Below the pieces are notes generated by a model. That model made no database searches. It was given only the letters and a program-made list of their open reading frames with translations, and was not told where the DNA came from. Made by a program: the position numbers and the translations under genes. A DNA stretch of 64,000 nt from Cohnella mopanensis (GTDB lineage: Bacteria; Bacillota; Bacilli; Paenibacillales; Paenibacillaceae): contig NZ_JAKRWM010000002.1 of the NCBI RefSeq assembly GCF_022352055.1, positions 372,001-436,000 of the forward strand. The letters run 5' to 3'. Positions within the stretch are counted from its first letter, which is position 1; each line of letters opens with the position of its first letter. Below, piece after piece: positions 45,109 through 53,028 of this stretch.

Positions 45109-46482
45109 ATGAGTATGAAGAAAAAGTTTGCAGCGCTCGGTATTGCCGCGATATTGGCGACCGTATCGCTAACGGGATGCGGATCGAAGAAAGAAGAAGC
45201 GTCCAATTCACCTGCCCCGTCTAAGCCGGCCGCTACGGAATCAGCAAGCGCGCCAGCCTCCGAAACGACGGACAACGCCGTCAAACTATCCGGAGATTTC
45301 GAGATCCAATACTTCGTCGGCGGATATGGAGACAAGTGGTGGAAACAAGTCATTGCCGATTTCAAAGCCGCTAATCCGGATTTGAATATTAAAGAAAGCG
45401 CCGGACCGAAAATCAACGAACAAATGAAGCCGCGTTGGATCGGCGGAACGCCGCCGGATTTCGTATATATCGATGGACCGGAGCTGTTTAACCGCCAAAT
45501 GGTCGAAGATGGCCAATTGTTGGATCTGACGGACTGGATCAGCACGGCAACTAACGCCGATGGCGAGAAAATCATCGATCTGATGGCTCAAGCTCCGCAA
45601 CAATACGACGGCGGCAAAATCTACGATATTCCGCTCGTGCTTAACGCTTGGGGTATTTTCTGGGACAAGAAACTGTTCGCGGACAAAGGCTGGGAAGAGC
45701 CGAAGGACTGGGCCTCTTTCTTGGCGACGAGCGAAAAAGTCAAAGCTGACGGAATCACGCCGTTCATCCATACGGGCAAATATCCTTACTACATTCTCCG
45801 CTCGCTACTGTATCCAGCGGTCGTATCGGCTAATAACAACGACATCAACATCATCAAAGACATGAGCGAATCCAAAGTCGAAGCTTTCAACAACCCGGCA
45901 TTGCTCGCGGGCTTAAACCAAATCGTCGAGCTTCGCGACAAAGGCTTCATCGACAAAGCATCGGTGCAGATCAACCATACCGATTCGCAAATGCTGTTCC
46001 TGCAGCACAAAGACGCGTTCATCCCGAACGGATTGTGGTTGCCTAACGAAATGTCCAAAGACGTGCCTGCAGGCTTCGACTTCGGCTTCATTCCTTCCGT
46101 TACGCAAGCTGCCGGCGGCAAAGTCATCGCCAACACAAGCACGGCTACTGTAGGTATCGCAGCAAAAGCGAAAAACCCTGAAGCGGCGAAAGCATTCTTA
46201 GCGTTCATGTTCTCGAAAGCTCAAGCATCCCAGTTCGCCGAATTGAGCGGCGCTCCATCGAACATCAAAGGCGATATTAGCAGCTCCAATGCGCCTAACT
46301 TCGTTAAAGACGCGGCTAAATTCCTTACCGACTCCAATACGGTCGTCATTCCGTTCTTCGCTTTCAACCAAGACGTGGAGAACGCGATGTACGATGCTAC
46401 CGTAGCTCTTACGATCAGCAAAATTACGCCGGAAGAGTGGATCAAACGCGTGTCCGACGTCGCTAAAAAAGTTAGCAAATAA
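45109..46482 (+). CDS. Sugar ABC transporter solute-binding lipoprotein
   Basis: Family 1 extracellular binding protein of 457 residues heading the importer operon. The signal peptide MSMKKKFAALGIAAILATV ends in lipobox SLTGC, then a Ser/Ala/Pro linker. The ATG at 45109 has GTGGGAGGG 9 bases upstream; the frame is open 28 codons further without such a site. Mature features are QYFVGGYGDKWWKQVIADFK, IGGTPPDFVYIDGPELFNRQ and LNAWGIFWDKKLFADKGW. A strong hairpin follows its stop codon. Substrate unknown. Confidence 0.92.
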   Translation: MSMKKKFAALGIAAILATVSLTGCGSKKEEASNSPAPSKPAATESASAPASETTDNAVKLSGDFEIQYFVGGYGDKWWKQVIADFKAANPDLNIKESAGPKINEQMKPRWIGGTPPDFVYIDGPELFNRQMVEDGQLLDLTDWISTATNADGEKIIDLMAQAPQQYDGGKIYDIPLVLNAWGIFWDKKLFADKGWEEPKDWASFLATSEKVKADGITPFIHTGKYPYYILRSLLYPAVVSANNNDINIIKDMSESKVEAFNNPALLAGLNQIVELRDKGFIDKASVQINHTDSQMLFLQHKDAFIPNGLWLPNEMSKDVPAGFDFGFIPSVTQAAGGKVIANTSTATVGIAAKAKNPEAAKAFLAFMFSKAQASQFAELSGAPSNIKGDISSSNAPNFVKDAAKFLTDSNTVVIPFFAFNQDVENAMYDATVALTISKITPEEWIKRVSDVAKKVSK

Positions 46483-46504
46483 TAGAGGCTTTAGAAAGCT
46501 AAAA

Positions 46505-46544
46505 GCGGAGGGTGACTTGGGCGTATGCCTCGGTCATCCTCCGC
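46505..46544 (+). other. Intercistronic hairpin after the binding-protein gene
   Basis: GCGGAGGGTGAC (46505-46516) pairs with GTCATCCTCCGC (46533-46544), one G-U pair, with GGC/GCC inside the loop. No T-run follows. Same position and design as at 4645, 11291, 24143 and 62599. Confidence 0.75.
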
Positions 46545-46573
46545 GAATTTCCTTGGAGGGATGGTAGGGCACT

Positions 46574-47476
46574 ATGAATTCAGGAACGGCAAAGTGGCAA
46601 CGGAACGTATTTATCGCATCGTTCATCCTCCCTACTCTTGTATTTTTCGGCATATTTACGATCTATCCGGTTGTACAAGGGTTGTATTATTCATTTTTCG
46701 AGTGGTCAGGGATGTCGGAACACAAAACCTTCATCGGCTTCGATAATTTTAAGGATATGTTCCATGATCCGATCATCTGGAGAGCGATCGGCAACGACTA
46801 TTTTCTAGTAGCGGGTAAAGTAGTCGGCATCATGGTGATCGCAACATTCTTCGCGGTGGCGCTCACCCGTTTCGGGTTCAAGATGGCCGGTTTTTTCCGG
46901 TCGATCTTCTTCATTCCGAATGTCATTTCCGTCGTCGTCATCGGCGTATTGTGGAATTTCATATATAATCCGCAAATCGGTTTCTTGAACGCGTTTCTCT
47001 CGTTATTCACGAAAGATCAGGTTACGATCGCATGGCTAGGTTTTACTTCCCATACGATATGGATGCTGTTGCCTCCGGCGATCTGGGCGGGTATCGGATT
47101 TTATATGATTTTATTAATCGCGGCCATCCAAAGTATACCGGCTTCCTATTACGAGGCAGCTAACCTTGAAGGGGCCGGCCAATGGAAGCAATTCCGCAAC
47201 ATTACGATTCCTCTCGTTTGGGAACAGATCAAAGTATCCGTCCTGAACATCATGATGACGACGCTTAACGGTTCGTTCGTCATCGTCTGGATCATGACCC
47301 AAGGCGGACCGGATAACAGCACGCAAGTTATGGGTTCTTACTTGTATCAGATGGCATTCCGGCAATACCATTTCGGATATGGCGCTTCGATCGGGTTTGT
47401 CATCTTGGTCCTGTCGCTAATCACGACGATTGTTCTTCAACGGTTGATGCGTCATGAAACCGTCGAGATGAGCTAG
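46574..47476 (+). CDS. Sugar ABC transporter permease (MalF-type)
   Basis: Membrane subunit of 300 residues with six segments and the EAA motif EAANLEGAGQWKQFRNITIP. The first segment (VFIASFILPTLVFFGIFTIY) and the closing VLQRLMRHETVEMS are usual. It pairs with the permease at 47489, 12 bases downstream. GGAGGGATGG stands upstream of the ATG. Confidence 0.92.
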   Translation: MNSGTAKWQRNVFIASFILPTLVFFGIFTIYPVVQGLYYSFFEWSGMSEHKTFIGFDNFKDMFHDPIIWRAIGNDYFLVAGKVVGIMVIATFFAVALTRFGFKMAGFFRSIFFIPNVISVVVIGVLWNFIYNPQIGFLNAFLSLFTKDQVTIAWLGFTSHTIWMLLPPAIWAGIGFYMILLIAAIQSIPASYYEAANLEGAGQWKQFRNITIPLVWEQIKVSVLNIMMTTLNGSFVIVWIMTQGGPDNSTQVMGSYLYQMAFRQYHFGYGASIGFVILVLSLITTIVLQRLMRHETVEMS

Positions 47477-47488
47477 GGGGGCGACAAC

Positions 47489-48334
47489 ATGAACATTGGT
47501 ATCAGAAATCCGGTCGTTAAGCTAATTTTTTATGCTATTCTAATCGTATGGGGAGTCTCGGTGTTGTATCCGCTGCTGTGGACTTTGCTGGACGCCTTGA
47601 AAAATAACGAACAATTTTTCTTTAATGCCCCTTGGTCATTGCCCAAGTTCCCGTTATTGTGGGAGAACTTCTCCTACGTATGGCAGAAGTACAATTTCAA
47701 CACGTATTTTTTCAACTCTATTGTTGTTACGGCCGGATCTACCTTCCTGGGATTGCTGCTCTCGGCTACGACGGCATACGTGTTGGCAAGGTACAAATTC
47801 AGAGGCAGCAATTCATTGTATCTTCTATATATATCATCCATGATGATCCCGTTCGTCTTGGCATTGATTCCGCTGTTTTTCCTTATGAATTCGATGCATC
47901 TTATCAATACGAAGTTGGGTTTGATCGTTGTGTATGCTTCAAGCGTGCTCGCTTTCGGAATTTTCGTCCTCGTCGGGTTCTTCAAGTCGCTGCCTAAGGA
48001 GCTAGAGGAGGCGGCTATCGTAGACGGAGCGTCCTATTACGGAACGTTCTTCAAGGTCATGCTTCCGTTGTCTCAGCCGGGCTTGATTACCATTGCCATC
48101 ATCAACGTGCTTAATATCTGGAATGAATACATCGTTGGTACGATATTGGTCAACGATCCATCCCAATATACGCTTCCGGTGGAGATCGGCATCATGCAGG
48201 CCGAAATGCAATATCGAACGGAATGGGGACCCTTGTTCGCGGCTCTTTTCTTTACGATCGTTCCGGTGCTCATCTTGTACATTTTCTTTCAGCGCCAGAT
48301 CGCGAGCGGGATTACAGCGGGCGCAGTCAAATAA
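47489..48334 (+). CDS. Sugar ABC transporter permease (MalG-type)
   Basis: Membrane subunit of 281 residues with six segments, EAA motif EEAAIVDGASYYGTFFKVML and C-terminus FFQRQIASGITAGAVK. Binding site GGGGGCGAC precedes the ATG. No ATPase gene is in the operon; an MFS gene follows 29 bases later. Confidence 0.92.
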   Translation: MNIGIRNPVVKLIFYAILIVWGVSVLYPLLWTLLDALKNNEQFFFNAPWSLPKFPLLWENFSYVWQKYNFNTYFFNSIVVTAGSTFLGLLLSATTAYVLARYKFRGSNSLYLLYISSMMIPFVLALIPLFFLMNSMHLINTKLGLIVVYASSVLAFGIFVLVGFFKSLPKELEEAAIVDGASYYGTFFKVMLPLSQPGLITIAIINVLNIWNEYIVGTILVNDPSQYTLPVEIGIMQAEMQYRTEWGPLFAALFFTIVPVLILYIFFQRQIASGITAGAVK

Positions 48335-48363
48335 AGGCAGTCATCATGCGGGGGTAGCGGCAC

Positions 48364-49554
48364 TTGTCCAAGGAAATGCGCAAACTGCTGATCATGAATG
48401 CGATCAGTTCGATTATCGCGATCTATATCGGGATATTCGTCAATCTCTATATTTGGGAATACAACCATTCCATTGCGGAAGTATCCCTCTATAATATGTC
48501 GATGTTTATTTGCTGGGGGATCTCTTTCGTTATTACGGCCAAGCTGCTTACCCGATTTTCCATACGATTGCCTTTGGCGGTTTCCGCGCTTTGCGGAGCC
48601 GCTGCTTTCGTGTATTTGGTGTCGGTTGAGCTTGATCATCGGATAACGTGGATTCTGATCCTCGGCGTGCCGGTAGGAGCGATGTTCGGCTTCTCGCAAG
48701 CTTCGCAGAACTTAAGCATCGCCTTAAGAGGTAAGGGAAGCGAGTACGCTCCATACTTCGCAACGTTAATGGTCGTCTCGCAGGTGCTTTCGATGGCCGT
48801 TCCGTTCGTGTCCGCTAAGGTCATTGACTGGCAGGGGTATGCGGGCTCGTTCGGCTTGATGTTGGTTTTCGTCGCGATGATGCTCGTTTTCTCGATGTTC
48901 ATGCCTAAAATTTCGTTGGCGGATCGGAATAGGTTAGACCAACAGTCGGCAGGAAGATTTCATTTTCGAACGGCTTTCGGCCGTCCCGGTTCCAAATGGA
49001 TGCTATTGTCTTTGCTAACGGCCGGAATCTTCATGCAGTTTCAAAATTTGTTTACTTTGCTCTTTACGTTCAGCGTTACGCAAGACAAGCTTTTGATCGC
49101 ATTGCTGAATATGTTGTACACTTGCTGTTCTTTGCTCGGATTATGGATGTATCGGAAAATAAAGCAGGATGAAATGCGGTGGTTATGGATCGGGGTGTCG
49201 CTTTTGGTTGTTGGCTTTATCATCGTACTGTTCCGGCAACCTGCCGCATTAATCGTATCCAACCTGCTCACTTCGATTGGCATGTTTTATTTCACGACGG
49301 TATGGAACGCGCAGCAATTCAAGCTTATCAAGGATATAGGCCCTGTCAGCCAAACGGCATTCCTCGTGTGGCGGGAAGTTTTGCTTGTCGCGACCAGATG
49401 CATATTGCTGGCTTTAACTTTGCCTCTGAAGGATATGGGGGGGACGGGATTCGCGCTGATTATCGGAGTAACCATAGTTTGTCTGCTGTTCATACCCGTG
49501 TTCCAGAACCGGGCGATTCAAGAAGCGGCTTTAAACGAACAAAAAAGGGGCTAG
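48364..49554 (+). CDS. Major facilitator superfamily transporter
   Basis: Membrane protein of 396 residues with about twelve hydrophobic segments, no clear substrate class. The pattern of two six-segment halves with a short hydrophilic loop near residue 190 fits the MFS; the family seems to be the less characterised type found in Paenibacillaceae sugar loci. The TTG at 48364 is preferred because GGGGGTAG stands 8 bases upstream, while the ATG at 48376 is too close to its AAGGA. As last gene of the importer operon it may export a breakdown product or act in sugar efflux (inference). Confidence 0.85.
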   Translation: MSKEMRKLLIMNAISSIIAIYIGIFVNLYIWEYNHSIAEVSLYNMSMFICWGISFVITAKLLTRFSIRLPLAVSALCGAAAFVYLVSVELDHRITWILILGVPVGAMFGFSQASQNLSIALRGKGSEYAPYFATLMVVSQVLSMAVPFVSAKVIDWQGYAGSFGLMLVFVAMMLVFSMFMPKISLADRNRLDQQSAGRFHFRTAFGRPGSKWMLLSLLTAGIFMQFQNLFTLLFTFSVTQDKLLIALLNMLYTCCSLLGLWMYRKIKQDEMRWLWIGVSLLVVGFIIVLFRQPAALIVSNLLTSIGMFYFTTVWNAQQFKLIKDIGPVSQTAFLVWREVLLVATRCILLALTLPLKDMGGTGFALIIGVTIVCLLFIPVFQNRAIQEAALNEQKRG

Positions 49555-49566
49555 GCCCCTTTTTTG
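49541..49566. terminator. Bidirectional terminator overlapping the MFS stop codon
   Basis: AAAAAAGGGG and CCCCTTTTTT are joined by CTAGG, and the MFS stop codon TAG is in the loop. A- and T-runs on both sides let it serve both convergent genes. Confidence 0.88.
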
Positions 49567-49567
49567 G

Positions 49568-50020
49568 TTACATCATAACCAATCCGATAATGATTAACAG
49601 GACGATCGCCAGAAGAGGAAGACCGTTAAAAACGGTACCTAAAATCGCGAATATTTTCTTATAGCCCGGCTTTGCCAACGCGATAATTCCGATAATCAGT
49701 CCGATAAACATAAGGACGAGCATTAGCGGGTATAGAACCATGTAGCCGATAAAAGGCTGAAATTTGTCCGTGAGCTCCTCTTGGGTCATTAGCTGGTTTC
49801 CATCTGCATCTACGATTGCGGAGAAATCGATCGCATTAGTGATTAAAGCAGTGAGAACGACCGTCAGGATAATGAAGGAAGCGATGCCGACCATGGACAA
49901 CACGAAGGACGCGATACCTAGACCGCTATGCTTTAAGGGCGCAGGGGGCATTTGATCATCGTTGGAAGAGAAAATTTTCTGGTTAACAAATTGTTCATGA
50001 TTATCGTGGTGCTCGTTCAT
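49568..50020 (-). CDS. Small membrane protein, DUF4190-like
   Basis: Membrane protein of 150 residues with a hydrophilic N-terminus rich in His, Asn and Pro, then GLGIASFVLSMVGIASFIIL, a short extracellular loop, and two further hydrophobic segments. GLGIASFVLSMVG resembles the repeat of DUF4190 proteins, whose role is unknown. The ATG at 50020 follows GAGGTGG at good distance; the frame continues five codons upstream. Monocistronic, converging on the MFS gene. Confidence 0.8.
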   Translation of the reverse strand: MNEHHDNHEQFVNQKIFSSNDDQMPPAPLKHSGLGIASFVLSMVGIASFIILTVVLTALITNAIDFSAIVDADGNQLMTQEELTDKFQPFIGYMVLYPLMLVLMFIGLIIGIIALAKPGYKKIFAILGTVFNGLPLLAIVLLIIIGLVMM

Positions 50021-50091
50021 GACTTTCCACCTCATTAAAGTTATGATAAGGACAGCTTAGAAACTCATTTGCTTGAAGGAGGAACTGTTGT

Positions 50092-50469
50092 ATGAATAAG
50101 TATACAAAAATCGGAGCGCTTGCCGCGATGCTATCCGTCGTACTTGGAGCATTCGGCGCACATATGCTGGAGGATCGTCTGACTGCGGACGCTATTGACG
50201 TATACGACACAGCTGTCCAGTATCATATGTTCCATGCCGTCGGCATTTTGTTGATTGCACTGCTAATCGATCGATTACCTTCTCCGAAGCTTGCGTTATG
50301 GGGGGCAAGGTTGCTTCTTATCGGTATAGTGTTGTTCTCAGGAAGTCTTTATGCGCTTGCCCTTAGCGACGTGAAAATCCTTGGCGCGATAACGCCGATC
50401 GGCGGGGTTTCCTTCATCGCGGGATGGATTTGCGTCGCTCTAGCCGCACGTTCGCCTAAGAAGCCATAA
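50092..50469 (+). CDS. ywdK: DUF423 membrane protein YwdK
   Basis: Membrane protein of 125 residues with four segments. The family hallmark GAFGAHML and YDTAVQYHMFHAVGIL are present, as is ITPIGGVSFIAGW near the end. Function is unknown. AAGGAGGAAC precedes the ATG. Confidence 0.88.
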   Translation: MNKYTKIGALAAMLSVVLGAFGAHMLEDRLTADAIDVYDTAVQYHMFHAVGILLIALLIDRLPSPKLALWGARLLLIGIVLFSGSLYALALSDVKILGAITPIGGVSFIAGWICVALAARSPKKP

Positions 50470-50628
50470 AGCCTCTTCGACATATTAGACAAGGAACGCC
50501 AAATTCCTTTCTCGTTTGGTATAATTCTGAGAAAAAAATGGAAAAAGCTATACAATGTTCGAGATTGTTTTATAATAAAAGAATGGCTCCTAGAATGATT
50601 TCCCAATGTGGAGGAAGGACGTAACCTA

Positions 50629-52440
50629 GTGAACGGATGGTCTAACAATGGACTATGGCTGGCTTTCGCCGCCGGCGCAGCTTTGACCGCAGGAACCGTT
50701 TCATTGGGCCGGTTGTTCACACGCAGACACAGCTTGAAATCGTCTCCCGGTCCCTCCTATCAATTGGAGTTATTGAACTCTCTCTATAGCAATAGCCCGA
50801 TTGCCTTTGCGGTCATCGATCGGCAGGGGCGGTTCATTGATATTAACCGGGATCCTTCCGACATGGTCGGCTATACGAAAGAAGAAATGACCGGAAAGCC
50901 ATTCGCTACGATGCTAGATCGTGAATCCCATGAGATCACCCGGCAAATGTTTCATCGGACCCTTAACGGGGAGAAGTGCTCTCAGGAAATCAAGATCGTG
51001 CATAAATTGGGCCATTCCATGGATTTGAACATCCATACATCCCCGTTGGTTAGAAGGAACAAGCCGATCGGGATTCTTGTATTCATAGAAGACATTAGTG
51101 ATCGTAAACGATCGTTGGAACGCATAAGGTATATGGCTTATTACGATGACATGACCGGTCTGCCTAACCGGCGATTTTTCACGAACCGGCTTGAGGAGAA
51201 GTTAAAGGCAGCGAAAGGGAACGGAGCTTCTATCGCCGTCTGCTATTTAGATGTCGATCATTTCAAGTTGGTGAACGCCTCGTTCGGCAGGGATTTCGGA
51301 GATATGTTGCTGCTGCAGATCGCGGAACGGTTAAGCCGCAGCTTGACGGAGCCCGGCGATCTTGCCCGCATGGAAGGAGACGAATTCGCCGCTTGCTTCG
51401 ATTTGTTGCAATTGGACGAAGGCGTTAATGCCCGTTTGGATGAGATGATGTCCGTATTGGAGGAGCCGTTCGAATTGAATGGAGTGCCGGTCTACATAAC
51501 GGTAAGCATTGGCGTCGCCGTCAGCGATAACGATGCTGATGCGGACACTCTATTGAAGCGGGCGGATACGGCTCTTCACCGGGTCAAAGAAAACGGCAAG
51601 AACGATTATATGCTTCATGTCGGCGATATGGACCATATTGCGCTGCATAAGCTGACCATTCAACATGAAATGCGCACAGCGCTGCAGAATCAGCAATTTA
51701 TATTACATTATCAGCCTCAGTACGATCTGGCTTCCGGGCAGATTGTCGGCATGGAGGCTTTAATCCGTTGGAATCATCCGGAGAAGGGGCTTATCCCTCC
51801 CGGAGAGTTCATTCCCGCCGCCGAAGAGAGCGGAATCATCGTGCCGCTGGGGGATTGGGTGATCGAAGAAGCATGCAGGCAAAATAAAGCTTGGCAAGAT
51901 GCCGGCATGCCGAAAATTCCGGTTTCCGTAAATTTATCGATGAGACAGTTTTCCCAACGGAACTTGACCGATAAAGTTTCCGATATTTTGCAGCAATCTG
52001 GACTCAATGCCAAATATTTGGAGCTTGAGATCACGGAAAGCATGACGATGGACGTCGAACGCGCCACCCAATGCCTCAAAGAACTGACGGATCTGGGAGT
52101 CACGATCAGCATTGATGATTTTGGCACCGGGTATAGCTCGTTCCATTATTTGAAAAACTTGCCAATCGCGCGGCTTAAGATCGACCGCTCTTTCGTCAGG
52201 GATATCCAACAGGATCCGAACGATGCCGCGATCGTCGCAGCGATTATCGCGATGGCCCATAATCTGCAATTGCAAGTTATCGCGGAAGGGGTAGAGACCG
52301 TCAATCAAGTTCATTTTCTTCGTTCTCACAGATGCGATGAAATGCAGGGGTATTTTGGAAGCCCTCCGCTATCGAGCGAGGGAGTATTGGAGTTACTTCA
52401 GGAGAAGCTTAACCGTCCGGCTCTATCCGCGTTCCATTGA
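50629..52440 (+). CDS. PAS-GGDEF-EAL cyclic di-GMP signalling protein
   Basis: Membrane-anchored protein of 603 residues. One membrane segment (about 6-25), a PAS domain at 50-165 (FIDINRDPSDMVGYTKEEMTG), a GGDEF domain at 170-330 and an EAL domain at 345-590. The signature of the first is EGDEF (Glu249-Phe253), not GGDEF, so cyclase activity is doubtful or reduced. The EAL domain keeps Glu376-Ala-Leu, ELEITES and DDFGTGYSS, the residues of an active phosphodiesterase. The GTG at 50629 after GGAGGAAGGAC is preferred over the GTG at 50608. Confidence 0.9.
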   Translation: MNGWSNNGLWLAFAAGAALTAGTVSLGRLFTRRHSLKSSPGPSYQLELLNSLYSNSPIAFAVIDRQGRFIDINRDPSDMVGYTKEEMTGKPFATMLDRESHEITRQMFHRTLNGEKCSQEIKIVHKLGHSMDLNIHTSPLVRRNKPIGILVFIEDISDRKRSLERIRYMAYYDDMTGLPNRRFFTNRLEEKLKAAKGNGASIAVCYLDVDHFKLVNASFGRDFGDMLLLQIAERLSRSLTEPGDLARMEGDEFAACFDLLQLDEGVNARLDEMMSVLEEPFELNGVPVYITVSIGVAVSDNDADADTLLKRADTALHRVKENGKNDYMLHVGDMDHIALHKLTIQHEMRTALQNQQFILHYQPQYDLASGQIVGMEALIRWNHPEKGLIPPGEFIPAAEESGIIVPLGDWVIEEACRQNKAWQDAGMPKIPVSVNLSMRQFSQRNLTDKVSDILQQSGLNAKYLELEITESMTMDVERATQCLKELTDLGVTISIDDFGTGYSSFHYLKNLPIARLKIDRSFVRDIQQDPNDAAIVAAIIAMAHNLQLQVIAEGVETVNQVHFLRSHRCDEMQGYFGSPPLSSEGVLELLQEKLNRPALSAFH

Positions 52441-52470
52441 GTTTATAATCAGAAAAATCGGACTGAGATT

Positions 52471-52503
52471 AGAAGATTGCCTACTCTGGCAATCTTCTTT
52501 TTA
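52471..52503 (+). terminator. Terminator after the GGDEF/EAL gene
   Basis: AGAAGATTGCC (52471-52481) pairs perfectly with GGCAATCTTCT (52488-52498), followed by TTTTTA. Confidence 0.92.
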
Positions 52504-52585
52504 TTGGATCCAGGATTGTAATCGGCGGATACTTTGTATGTAATTAAGCAATAAAAAAGAGATTTGCAATAGGTCCTGCGTCACC

Positions 52586-52640
52586 TTGACACACACAATA
52601 TATTGAGCTAAATTATAACAAGCGGCTATACATATAGTGT
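52586..52640 (+). promoter_or_regulatory. nrd promoter with two NrdR boxes
   Basis: TTGACA (52586-52591) and TAAATT (52609-52614), spacer 17. ACACAATATATTGAGC (52593-52608) fills the spacer and matches 14 of 16 positions of the NrdR consensus acaCwAtATaTwGtgt. A second, weaker box is at 52625-52640 (GCTATACATATAGTGT). The boxes start 32 bases apart, three helical turns, the usual layout for NrdR repression. Confidence 0.82.
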
Positions 52641-52668
52641 TTAATGTGCGGAAGGGAGAATGAGTTTA

Positions 52669-53028
52669 ATGTTGATCGTATATGATTCTAAGACTGGAAA
52701 TGTTCGGAGGTTCATCGATAAATTAAAGCTTCCTGCAATCCAGATCGAGGACACGATGAATATCGATCAGAACTTCATTCTCGTTACTTATACAACAGGC
52801 TTCGGCCAGGTTCCGGAGAAAGTCATGTCTTTCTTAAAACGTAACCATGGCAAATTGAAGGGCGTTTCCGCAAGCGGTAATCGGAATTGGGGAGACGGAT
52901 TCGCGCTGAGCGCTGATCGCATCTCGGAGATGTACGGTGTCCCCGTCATTAGCAAATTCGAACTGTCCGGCACGACGCGGGACGTAGAAAGATTCGTACA
53001 GGAGGTGCGTGCAGTTGCGTCATATTGA
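52669..53028 (+). CDS. nrdI: Ribonucleotide reductase flavodoxin NrdI
   Basis: Flavodoxin-like protein of 119 residues that delivers the oxidant for assembly of the dimanganese-tyrosyl radical cofactor of NrdF. MLIVYDSKTGNVRRF holds the FMN phosphate loop, and GVSASGNRNWGDGFA the second flavin loop. The ATG at 52669 has GGGAG 10 bases upstream; an ATG three codons earlier is too close. It overlaps nrdE by 14 bases. Confidence 0.93.
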   Translation: MLIVYDSKTGNVRRFIDKLKLPAIQIEDTMNIDQNFILVTYTTGFGQVPEKVMSFLKRNHGKLKGVSASGNRNWGDGFALSADRISEMYGVPVISKFELSGTTRDVERFVQEVRAVASY

